The translations under genes and the position numbers were made by a program. This document shows, in pieces, positions 55,275 through 64,000 of a stretch of 64,000 nucleotides of DNA; within the stretch, counting starts at the first letter, position 1; each line of letters begins with the position of its first letter. Source of the DNA: Rhizophagus irregularis (taxonomy: Eukaryota; Glomeromycota; Glomeromycetes; Glomerales; Glomeraceae); assembly GCF_026210795.1 (NCBI RefSeq), contig NC_089429.1, positions 2,604,001 through 2,668,000 of the forward strand. Direction: 5' to 3'. The notes beneath the pieces were generated by a model. It saw only the letters and a program-made list of their open reading frames with translations, searched no databases and was not told the origin of the DNA.

Positions 55275-56540
55275 GTGACTAGGGTAACAGCGGCTATTAC
55301 TTCTGTTTATCAATCTGTTTTTGGTAGTAAAATGAAATATGCAGGACTCTCTTATTTAGGTATAGTCCAATCTGAAACAGCACAAAAACTATTAGAAGGA
55401 GTCATATTTTGTTCTTTTATTGTTGAAGTAGAAAATATCACAGTTTTTGTTAGTTGTCTTGGTAAAATTACTATATCAAAAACAAATAAAATTGGCCATA
55501 ATTATGCAGCATCATTATTTCATAAATACAGAAGAGTACAATCAGTTTTTTATCAACACGTTGATAAAAATTCTTTTTTAATTACAATATATCAAAACAG
55601 TCAAATCGTTGCTGAATATATAGATATTTCATTTAACGCTGTTTGGAAAAAAACTGGAGTTTTGACATCTATATTAGGCGAAACTTTATTTATTATAAAT
55701 CATTCTTTAACTTTAGATAGAATAAACCAAGCACGTCAAGAACTTTATTCACATAAATTACCTAATGAATGCACACTTGCAGATTGGAATAACAAGATAA
55801 TTATGAAGCATTTATATGAATTGTATTTAAAAAGAAATATTAGACGATCAGTTGAATGGCATCAAATATTTCAAAATTGGATATAACAAAAAAGTAGCAT
55901 TATTGAATTATATACCCATTTTGATGATACATACAATATAGATTATGAATTTCAAGAAAGAGACGGAATTGCGGGCATGGTATATAATGGTATATAATGC
56001 TTTGTGCTACAGGATGTACGAATATTACTCCATATAACAAAAATATTTCTTGTGTAAGTATAAATACATATATGGTGTTATTGATATTGTAAAATTATAA
56101 TATTAATACTGTACTATCTGTAAATCTGTATATTTATAGAAGGAGTTTTGGACGAATACATCTGAACCTGAAAAAGATCATGAAACAATTGCCAAATTAT
56201 ATGCAGAAGAACTTTTGTATGTAACTTCACCAACTTGTGCATTATGGGATTGTTTTCGTAATAGTTATAATACAAATTCCAAAGAAATAGATGGTAAAAT
56301 ACACATATTATTAATAATTGCAGAAAAATTTACATATAAGGAGATAATTGAAGAGTTAAAGATAATGTGAAATTTTTGATATATTATAGAGACATGTATA
56401 TAATATTTCATTACTCATTAGTATAATTATTTAGATTTCACCTAATTCAGTTAATGCAGCACAAAAACATTCCAGAATTAATAGATCTGAATGCCTTATA
56501 CTGGAAAAGCCAGTTATTGTTCATTTAAAAATGTCAGAGA
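55275..56540 (+). pseudogene. C-terminal piece of the same repeated gene family, broken
   Basis: The frame from 55275 encodes TSVYQSVFGSKMKYAGLSYLG, LLEGVIFCSFIVEVENITVF and CTLADWNNKIIMKHLYELYL. It meets a TAA at 55884-55886 but continues in the same frame (KSSIIELYTHFD). After a frame change it continues with CATGCTNITPYNKNIS, and after an intron-like gap with EFWTNTSEPEKDHE, LLIIAEKFTYKEIIEELK and HSRINRSECLILEKPVIV. The domain order is that of one long protein, so this is a decaying copy. It ends at a MITE fragment (56541). No catalytic motif is recognised; whether it is host or transposon-derived is open. Confidence 0.45.
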
Positions 56541-56604
56541 TAGGACCCTGGATATCTCCAAAACAGGTCATAAGTCACACTTTTGGGCAAACATGGCATA
56601 GTAG
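56541..56604. mobile_element. fragment of the AGGACCC-GGATATCT foldback MITE
   Basis: TAGGACCCTGGATATCTCC, then AAAACAGGTCATAAGTCACAC, matches the left end of the complete MITE at 62097-62396. Only this end is present. It stops where the LINE tail begins, so the LINE probably inserted into this MITE copy, and the other half may lie beyond the window. Confidence 0.65.
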
Positions 56605-56840
56605 CCTTTATCTTTATTAGTTATTTATCAAACTTTACAAAATTACATATAAGAAAAAGAAAATAAAATAAAAACTAACTAAAAACAAAGCTATATAGTC
56701 TTCTAGAAAGAAATTAAAATTAAAAGAAAATTCAAAGGAAAATTCGCTAATACTAACACTTCCTAGATCTCCCCCCTTGATATATTCCAACCAAAGTAGA
56801 AGCAACTATGCTAACAAAATAACAAATGACGCACCCACTA

Positions 56841-57322
56841 TTAAAATTGACACTCCATCCTGCAAAAGCGGTTATTAAGTAGCACCGTTAGACGACCCAT
56901 AAAACTCGAAATGTGATTAAACCAAGATAATCCATATTGCATCGAGTTTTTTAACCAATTGGTTCCGGAGTCACGTGAATCAACATGGGTCGGAGGTGGT
57001 AAAAACGAGTAAGGTAAATAAGAAGATTTGGGCAAACCTTTAGGCCTTGAAGATTGTTTAAGTTTTGAAGAAATGTTCATCGTATGTTCCCATAATCCTT
57101 TATCATACGAATGCGGATTCCAAATTCGTTTACGGAATTTGTTGATAAAATTGTTATGTATGGCGGCGACCACATTAATAGCAGCAAGGTGAGGAATACC
57201 TAAGTTTTTAAAAACTTCCAGAAAGGCTGTAGGCAAACAGCCACAGACAAGACTATAGGAAGACCAGTTGTTAGACGAAAAAGTCCAGCAAGGGAGGGAA
57301 GTAATTCTATTAATTGAAGAAG
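56841..57322 (-). pseudogene. LINE ORF C-terminal region
   Basis: Encodes WNPHSYDKGLWEHTMN and a hydrophobic Trp-rich end (QYGLSWFNHISSF). It follows the Cys/His motif of the LINE once the hAT-like MITE at 57323-57793 is set aside. Its frame also continues into the MITE end, which is incidental. No known domain. Confidence 0.55.
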
Positions 57323-57793
57323 TAGAGATTGGAATCAATTTTACAATAATCAAATTTATCGAAAATCGATAAGAATCAATTTTAAATCGATTATCGAATA
57401 AAAATCGAATTTACTTATTGTGGCGCAGTAGCGTTAATAAGATTTCCCTGCGTACCCTACAAGTATTGGCCTATTTGTCACACATTATTTGTCACATAGT
57501 TAATTTCTTAATTTCTTAATGCCGGCCGTTTCGTGACATTTTGGGGTAGTCCGTTAATAAGAAGTTAGGTCGATGTCACGTGACATTAACAAAAATCCAA
57601 AAAAAGGAAAATTTGTTGTCCAATGAAATTCAAGTTATGTTGTACAAAATTCCCAAAAAGGAAATTTTTTATGTTGATCTTAATAATTTTGATAGTCACG
57701 TGACCGACAGTAGTATAATTTCGATTAATGATTAATCGACGATTAATCGATTCTAAAATCGATTCTAATAATGATAATCGATTCTAATCCCTA
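57323..57793. mobile_element. hAT-like MITE with 8-bp target duplication, inserted in the LINE
   Basis: Terminal repeats: left TAGAGATTGGAATCAATTTT; right reversed TAGGGATTAGAATCGATTAT. Flanking 8-mers TGAAGAAG (57315-57322) and TGAAAAAG (57794-57801) match at 7 of 8 bases. TAGGG-type ends and an 8-bp duplication fit hAT. Subterminal arms are packed with ATCGATT/AATCGAT motifs. 471 bp, no transposase. Two TCACGTGAC sites lie inside. Confidence 0.75.
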
Positions 57794-57821
57794 TGAAAAA
57801 GAGTAATCACAATTGGCATTA

Positions 57822-58101
57822 TCACGCACCCGCTTCTTTAATTTTTTGGGTAAGATGGTGAAGATATGACGTTAAAATTTGATGTAATTTAACGCGGCGC
57901 TTTTTGCATAAAAATAAGTGCATAAAATCTTCTAAGTGGTCTTCACAAGAACGACAGGTTAGAATCTCTACGTATAAATCAGGTCGTGTCCTTTTCAGGG
58001 ATTCCAAAGTAGGTAAGTCTTCCAGGAAAAGTTGAAATTTCAACGTATGATGTCTAGAGACATTTTCCTTAGTGAAGGAATTATTAAATTTGGGTTGGAA
58101 T
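57822..58101 (-). pseudogene. LINE Cys/His (zinc-knuckle-like) segment
   Basis: Encodes RPDLYVEILTCRSCEDHLEDF followed by MHLFLC: a C-x2-C-x7-8-H-x4-C-like arrangement typically found after RNase H in this kind of LINE. It continues the RNase H reading (LTWHTLMFQQ, at 59464 and above) once the 58102-59463 insertion is ignored. Confidence 0.65.
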
Positions 58102-59463
58102 AGGACCCCGCTTACTTCTAATAAAGGTCTCCGGGCAAAATTTCAGATTTACTAGTAATTTTACCAACCTTTCTTATCTCATAATTTTACCATATATATA
58201 TAGTGATAAATTTTACCTTAGATTTTCAGAGACCTAAATTTTTTTAAATATTAAATAAACAAAATATTTTATAATCATTACAATAAATTTTAAAAATTTT
58301 TTATTTTTACTAAGTTTAATTCTTATTCTTTAAAGATAAATAACTTTTATTAGTAAAAAAAGTACTTTGAATTACAAAAATACTATAAAAAAAATCTTAA
58401 AGACACACATCTTTAACTTTACTTCGAAACTATTATTCACTTACTTTCTTTAAAAAAATCTAATTAATTTTTTTTTAAAAAAAATAAATTCGTAATTGGT
58501 ATTATTATGAAAAAATGCTCGTACCCCATAAGTATTAATCCAACTGCTATGAAAATATTTATCTAAATATTTTCGACCTTGCCGAACAACTTTACTTAAG
58601 CATGAAAAAGTGATTTCATTTGACCAAAGTGCCCAAATTACGCCCTATAATTACTGATCGGGAAAATAAAAAAAAATTAAAAGTGCGAAAATTGCTCGTA
58701 TTCCGTAAATATTAAACTGATTCTTATGAAAATTAATATTCAGGTAGTTTCGATCTCGCCGAACAATATTACTTAAGCTTAAAAAGGTGATTTCATTTGA
58801 CTAAAATGCCCAAATTACGCTCCGAATTTAATAAACAAAAAACGTAAATTTTAAGTTAATATTAAAATAAAAAAATGCTCGTATGCAATAAATATTACTC
58901 CAACTGCTATAAAAATTCAAATATAAGTAGTTCGACCTTACTAAACAACTTTCTTAGATAGTAAAATATGATTTGATTTAACCAAAGTACTGAAATTAAA
59001 TTCTGAAGTTGCTAATTGCTGTACGAATTTTTATATTTTAAAAGCTAATTTTTGTAATAATTTTCAAAAAGATAGTGCTAATGCAAATAAAATTAAAAAT
59101 ATAAAATGGTTTTTACAAGTATAAAGAAGAGAATAAATTTTTTATTTTGAGAAAAAATTATAAAACGTATATTACCAAATATTGTAATAATTGTTGTACA
59201 ATATTTCAAATTAGTATATATAAGGTAAATATTAAATTTTATATACAATTTTACCTTATTATTTACCGAAACATTTGTAAACTTATATTTGATTTTACCT
59301 TATAAAACCGGAAACCTATTTTAACTTTACCTTACATATCCAGAGACCTTTATTTGTCATATATATAATTTTACCTTTATCTATTAAGAGACCTAAAATT
59401 TTTTTTTAATATAAATTTTACCTTATATTTTCGGAGACCTCTATTAGAAGTAAGCGGGGTCCT
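58102..59463. mobile_element. 1.36-kb non-autonomous DNA element with subterminal repeat arrays, inserted in the LINE
   Basis: Terminal inverted repeat of about 31 bases starting AGGACCCCGCTTACTTCTAA and continuing to AGGTCTCCG. Flanking 8-mers GTTGGAAT (58094-58101) and GTTGGAAC (59464-59471) match at 7 of 8. Near both ends the motif TTTTACCTTA...GGAGACCT recurs (about 58207-58235; 59262, 59295, 59325, 59370, 59418). The middle has three diverged ~180-bp tandem units, each opening with GCTCGTA and containing CTTACTTAAGC-like and GATTTCATTTGAC blocks (58513, 58690, 58873). No transposase; an 8-bp duplication is compatible with hAT. Confidence 0.75.
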
Positions 59464-60376
59464 GTTGGAACATTAACGTATGCCAAGTAAGAGCCCAATC
59501 AACCACGTATCGGGATGGATCTGTTAAAAGAGAAATAAAACGGAAACGAGAAAGGGCTAAAAGATCTTTCATATACAACATCTGATGAAATTGTTTAAAC
59601 AGATGTCTTGGGTTGGATTCACAGACTACGTCATCATAAATCATAATATAATCATGAACCGCGGCAAGATCGAGGCGAGAGATAAGAATAGCATCCTCAG
59701 ATGTATGGGCAGTATTGGCAAGAGAGTCAGCGAAGTCATTCCAATAAAAATTAGAGTGAGCTTTAACCTTGAAAGGTAAAACTGAAAGTTGTTTATCTAC
59801 AATCAGTTGTTGGATGATGGCCCAAAGTTCAAAATTGGTAGTCTTATAATAAAGACGAGAATCTGAATAATCAGATAAGAAACAATGTTTCAAACCCTTG
59901 ATGGAAGACTGTGAGTCTGTATAAATGTGAACTACAGAGTTGGCAGGAGAAGCTGATAAAGCTGCATAAATAGCAGCAGCTTCGGCTCGAGAAGAGGAAG
60001 ACCAATCACGGATAATACCCCGCTTATAAGTGGCAATAGAGTTGAGAAAGCCAGAATCCTTGACAATTTGAACCCAGCCCCATCCCATAAAAACATCACA
60101 CGTTCCTAAATTGATAAGAGAACCATCAGTGTAAAAGGTATATTGAGAGTCTAGAGAAAGCACGACCGATGAGGAAGCAGCAACATCGCCAGCCGTAAGT
60201 AAATGAGGAGTAGGCAAAGCCTCATCAATAATATCAAAGGAGGTATGGGGAATATCAGCAGCAAGCATCGAGTAACCTAAAGGATTACAAGATGCGGTAA
60301 CAAAGTCCATGATTTCCGCCCACGACACCGTAGCAGTCAAACTGGATGTGTGATTCAAAATAAATGATTTCTTCAT
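59464..60376 (-). pseudogene. LINE RNase H domain and following linker
   Basis: RNase H fold with the four acidic positions visible: FYTDGSL, SSRAEAAAIYAAL, IYTDSQSS and the late Asp in HSNFYWNDFADSLA. The domain degrades RNA in RNA-DNA hybrids during LINE replication. The frame is open through this part, although the element as a whole is dead. It is followed by a helical linker (LLALSRFRFISLLTD). Confidence 0.85.
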
Positions 60377-60513
60377 AGGTAAAATCCATAACTGACGAAA
60401 AGAGGCCGAATAAGAGCAGGAAACAGAACCAGTAGCAACTGATTTCTTTGAATAGGAAGATTTGTTTATATTTAAGTTGCAGTCAGGACAAGGTCGTAAA
60501 GTAATTAAATCGC

Positions 60514-61629
60514 TCAGACGAGATAAACAATCTGAAGTCTAATGTACAATAGTACAAGGGGTTGGATCTGAATCTGTTTGCCGAATAAGGGAAGGCCATT
60601 ATCATTCAGCGTAACAATCCAATTCTTCTTATAATCAGAAGGAGGAATGCAAGGAGCAAGTTCTTTTGTAATCAGGCTCACAGGTTGTTGTTCAGTCAAG
60701 AATCTTTCCCTTAACAAACCAGGTTTATCTGGAATCGTGACATTAGTAGAGAGATTTTTGTACCACATGGGAAGACGAGCATTACCACGCTTTTGAACAG
60801 AGTTAGCATATATGACAGACCAAGAGAGCAAATGTGTTCCTTGAGGTGTCAAAAGTTGCAAAAGATAAAAAAGGCCACGTTTTTGAAGTCTTGTTAAATT
60901 GGCTTTAAATACATCCAAAGAAAGACATTGATAAATAGGAGTATGGCCATTGGGGTAGGTTAAATCAAGCACAGATGATAGATTAGCGCGTGACAAACGA
61001 AAAGGAGTTGAGAGCAATGAAGCTAGAGTATTAGCGATATAATCTTGTTTAAAAATTATAAGAGAAGACCAACAAGTCCAATCCAAAACCATCAAGGGAG
61101 AAATAGGAATTAAACAATAAAATTGAATAAATCGCAACCTATAATTAAATAATGATTTCATAAAAACAGAAGAAGAATTTGCTAACAAAAATAAATTAGT
61201 AAAATGACTTTGTTGTTGAAATGAAAATAAATTGATCAAACCCAAAGCATGTGTTAAATATAACACCACATTAGGAACAGAGTGTGATAATTTGGCTTTA
61301 TGTTTAACTAAGGCACGAACTGAAGAGGTAATAGTGGAGCATTTAGCCTCAGATAAATGTGTAACTTGCATTCGATAGTCCAATTTCGGAATCAAAACAG
61401 TATTATAAAGATACACCACTTGTTGAACAGTCAGTTTCGCAGGGCGAAGAATTGCAGAGAAAGAATTACATTCTCGTTTAAGTTGTTGTCGGATAAAGTT
61501 CCTAAAACCGTTAATATTAAACCAAACTCCTAAAAACTGGAAAGATGAGGACATAAGGATAGGAGTAACAATAATGTTGGGCGTGGAGTTGAGCGATGAA
61601 ATCGACAAATTAAAGGCTATAGGAGACAA
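60514..61629 (-). pseudogene. LINE RT thumb/connector region
   Basis: Follows the FMDD block in the same frame after a TGA at about 61630. Contains FQFLGVWFNINGF (the G-V-W motif after RT), LYNTVLIPKLDYRMQ and a long helical connector. A frame change near 60520 precedes a CPDCN motif that leads into the RNase H part. Confidence 0.7.
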
Positions 61630-61632
61630 ATC

Positions 61633-62096
61633 TCAAGAAGCAGCGACTGCATTAGTGGCTAAAACATATTTGTTGTGATTGGCTGAGGTATTGTTTAAAC
61701 AATAAAATTCTTCAGTAATAGACAACATATATTCCATTCCTTCTTTAGAAGAAGAGATTAAAGTAGAATCATCCATGAACACCAAATTATTAATTTCTAA
61801 AACATCTGGAGAACAAGAATTTGATGAAATAGTATAGGGAGCCAATGGAGAGACCAAACGATAAGGGTCTTTCTTCTCATTTCTGAGAGTTGTAAGTAAA
61901 GGGTCTAAATAAATAACCCATAAAAGCGGAGAGATAACTTCACCTTGGTCTATTCCAATTCTAACTCTATATGGTGGAGTAGGGCCATGTGCAGTAATGA
62001 CACGATTAGAACGTGACATAAATAAAGAGAGTAAGAATTGAATAGCATTTTGAGGCAAACGTAAACGTTGAAAAGCAAAACGCAACATAGATAAAT
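61633..62096 (-). pseudogene. LINE reverse transcriptase, catalytic palm part
   Basis: Encodes GIDQGEVISPLLWVIYLDPLL (RT block 4/5) and LVFMDDSTLIS, where FMDD is the catalytic Y/F-x-D-D box. Its upstream half (DISKAFDSVDLS, first catalytic Asp) lies on the other side of the MITE at 62097-62396. Confidence 0.85.
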
Positions 62097-62396
62097 CAGG
62101 ACCCCGGATATCTCCAAAACAGGTCATAAGTCACACTTTCGGCAGATTGGCCTATTTTTCAGGAGGCTCAAAAAATCGTTTTTTGTAAATATCTCGGCAT
62201 CCAGTGGTCCAATTTTGATGAACTTTTTTATAAATTGTAGAGCTAAATGAGGGCTACAAAGTAAAAAAAAGTTCATTAAAATTGAATTACTGGATGCTGA
62301 GATATTTACAAAAAACGATTTTTTGAGTTTCAGCAAAAAGGGGTGTTTTTGGCCAAAAGTCCATTATGACCTTTATATTAGATATCCGGGGTCCTG
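62097..62396. mobile_element. 300-bp foldback MITE inserted in the LINE RT, 6-bp target duplication
   Basis: Ends CAGGACCCCGGATATCT at the left and its complement at the right, then AGGTCATAA on both arms. The interior AAAAATCGTTTTTTGTAAA and ATATCTCGGCATCCAG are mirrored later, so nearly the whole element forms a hairpin. ATAAAT flanks it at 62091-62096 and 62397-62402. Removing the element and one repeat restores the RT reading DSVDLSMLRF. A partial second copy is at 56541-56604. Confidence 0.85.
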
Positions 62397-63114
62397 ATAA
62401 ATCCACAGAATCAAATGCTTTTGAAATGTCTTGAGAAAGAATCCATAAGGGTTGTTTAGTAACTACCGAATCATGGATGATGGATTCCAGAGTAATAATA
62501 GGATCACGGCAGGACCCTCCAGGTAAACCTGCAAAATTACCGCCTTAGAGAACATGGTGAGAGGCAAGCAAAGGAGCGAGACGATTGTAAAAAAGTTTAA
62601 CCAAAGCCTTACGAATCACCTCCAGTAAAGTGATAGGACGTGTATTTTTAAGTTGGCATTTCCATTCATGCGGTTTAGGAATAGGAAAAACAGTAGCTTG
62701 TCTCCATAAATCAGGGATATTTGCTTCTGATAAACAAGCACAAATTAAGTTGAAAAGCAAGGTAGAAGCAGAAGGGCCTAGGTGTTTTAACATCTCGTAC
62801 GAGATCATAGAAGGACCTGGGGTTTTATCGTTAGGCATGAATGAAATTGTTGAGTACCATTCATCAAGGGTAGGAGGATCCATTAGTGAATCAAAAATAG
62901 CTGGAGAAACATCAGCAAGTGGTGTATAAGTTTTAGACCATCGATCAGGCAAATCCTGTATGGAAGAAGGAGGAGTAGAAGTAATTGGAACAAAATTTTG
63001 AAAATGATCAATAACTTCTTGATCAATAGCATCTGGAAAAGTTAATAAAGTAGGGTGTGTTGGATGATCAATAAAAACACGGTTAAGAACTATTCGTCGT
63101 CTGGTTCGTGACAA
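62397..63114 (-). pseudogene. LINE reverse transcriptase, N-terminal part
   Basis: RT fingers: NDKTPGPSMISYEMLKHLG, WRQATVFPIPKPHEW, NTRPITLLEVIRKAL. After a TAA at 62543-62545 the same frame continues with GGNFAGLPGGSC and DISKAFDSVD (first catalytic Asp). Confidence 0.8.
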
Positions 63115-63974
63115 AGAAGACTCAATAAAAGTGGAAATATCATTGGTAAAGTTATCATTCCGAGCATCAATCTTTGCCTGAATAGAGGAAGCTTGGAATT
63201 CTTTTCTTTAAGCAAAAGTAGGCTTCGCAAAAGCAGAGTCATATTCTCTATTATTTGAAGTAAGTTAACAAAATCATCAATTCTTGCATCTCGAAGAAGG
63301 GGAGGAAGGATAATAGGTGTAACAAATGTTTGTTTATAAAGGGATAAAAGATTATTAAGACGTATATAATATGAGGACCATTTGGTTTCATGATGAATAG
63401 AATATGATGTAGGAGTCTTATGAAGGGAACGGATAGTCTTAGCCACGTTAGACAAAAATCTATAAGACTGGCATAAACTTTCCAAGTCTTTAGGCTTTTT
63501 TGGAACATAGGTGTTGTCCACAGTAACTGAGGGTAAGGCGGAATTAGCAGCCTTGATAATCCTAGAATAAAGATATTCACACTTCTGATTGAGAGGCCAA
63601 GCGTCAAAAATAAGTGGATCAATTGGACATAATTTATCCAAATCATCAGCAAAGACAGTCCACTGTTCAGTAGAAATAGAATCATATTTAAAAACACGTC
63701 GAGTATTGCGACCAAGTTGACGAGCTCGTGCAGATTTAATAGCATCTGATAATAATGAAACATCAAAATATGTAATAATAGGGTTATGGTCAGAAATGTG
63801 TAAATCATGAGCATCAAAAATAGAAGCTGTTAACATATATTGGCGAAGAAGTGGACAAGACCAAACAAAGTCAATACGGGTAATAGTATCCAAATGATGA
63901 TAAGTACCTAAGGTACCGGATAAATTAAGGGGGGTGCAATCCTCATAATTATGAGAAAGCAAATAGTGAAACAA
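63090..63974 (-). pseudogene. LINE endonuclease C-terminal part and linker
   Basis: Contains TRIDFVWSCPLLRQYML and SDHNPIITYFD; the S-D-H motif is the terminal catalytic block of apurinic-type (exonuclease-endonuclease-phosphatase) nucleases of LINEs. The preceding N-terminal half of the domain lies to the right, partly outside the window. A frame change near 63210 separates it from the RT frame. Confidence 0.75.
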
Positions 63975-64000
63975 TTTGTGAATTCGTTTAGCAGCAACCT

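Larger units (their letters stand above)
56605..64000 (-). mobile_element. LINE with endonuclease, RT and RNase H (5' end outside window), interrupted by three DNA elements
   Basis: Non-LTR retrotransposon running right to left; its 5' end lies beyond 64000. Order on the minus strand: endonuclease C-terminal part with SDHNPIITYFD (63090-63974), RT (62400-63114 and 61633-62096, FMDD box), connector (60514-61629), RNase H (59464-60376), Cys/His motif (57822-58101), C-terminal region (56841-57322), and a 3' untranslated end with an AATAAAGATAAAGG tail. The RNase H after RT suggests the I/Tad1 group. Stops at 62543-62545 and about 61630, and frame changes near 63210 and 60520, show it is dead. 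DNA elements at 57323-57793, 58102-59463 and 62097-62396 lie within it and are younger. Confidence 0.85.

Noticed and set aside
54796-55291. Intron joining the two family pieces
   Set aside because: A GT start and AG end exist, but phases disagree and the two coding ends are homologous to each other, so splicing would duplicate a segment.
56605-56770. Possible LTR beginning TGTTAG after a purine-rich tract on the minus strand
   Set aside because: The stretch shares TTTAGTTAGT and CTTATATGTAATTTT with the 3' end of the truncated LINE at 10695-11741 and follows the LINE ORF, so it is LINE 3' untranslated sequence.

Overview
The window looks like nuclear DNA of an arbuscular mycorrhizal fungus, most likely a Rhizophagus-like Glomeromycotina species. 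The sequence is very AT-rich and its genes carry short GT-AG introns. It holds lineage-expanded F-box and BTB genes next to single-copy fungal housekeeping genes, and many decayed mobile elements fill the gaps. The taxonomic call is inference from style and remembered families; no search was run.

Layout. 1-18,000 is an F-box region: three full F-box genes (633-2348 +, 5576-7255 +, 15424-17151 -), at least two F-box fragments, a small Asn/Ser-rich ORF, a truncated LINE with a 17-bp target duplication, several foldback elements and three tandem repeats. 18,000-25,700 holds a foldback element with TTAGGG-like core sequence, a seven-exon GWT1 gene (GPI-anchor inositol acyltransferase, -) and two tandem BTB genes (-). 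25,720-33,628 is a five-exon kinesin of about 2,500 residues (+). 34,718-49,653 is the housekeeping core: a YTP1-like membrane protein with a 10-nt microexon (-), a two-finger GATA factor whose second finger is completed by a 29-nt last exon (-), a chromodomain protein (+), a protein with Ig-like ASH/MSP-type domains (-), a 98-residue three-exon protein (+), a membrane-anchored AAA ATPase probably of mitochondria (+), and the 12-exon catalytic subunit of glutamate-cysteine ligase (+).

49,654-64,000 is a mobile-element landscape: a mariner-like MITE, a decayed Tc1/mariner transposase with a MITE inside it, two 289-bp foldbacks with CACTGG ends, two overlapping pieces of an unrecognised repeated gene family, and the 3' two thirds of a LINE on the minus strand. 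The LINE has an endonuclease, RT, RNase H and Cys/His motif, and three different DNA elements inserted in it, each with a readable target duplication.

The unique genes do not form one pathway. GWT1 serves GPI anchors and the cell wall, GCL serves glutathione, the GATA and chromodomain proteins act in the nucleus, and kinesin serves the cytoskeleton. Exon models for multi-exon genes were built by hand from splice signals, reading phase and family motifs; every internal junction given keeps frame.
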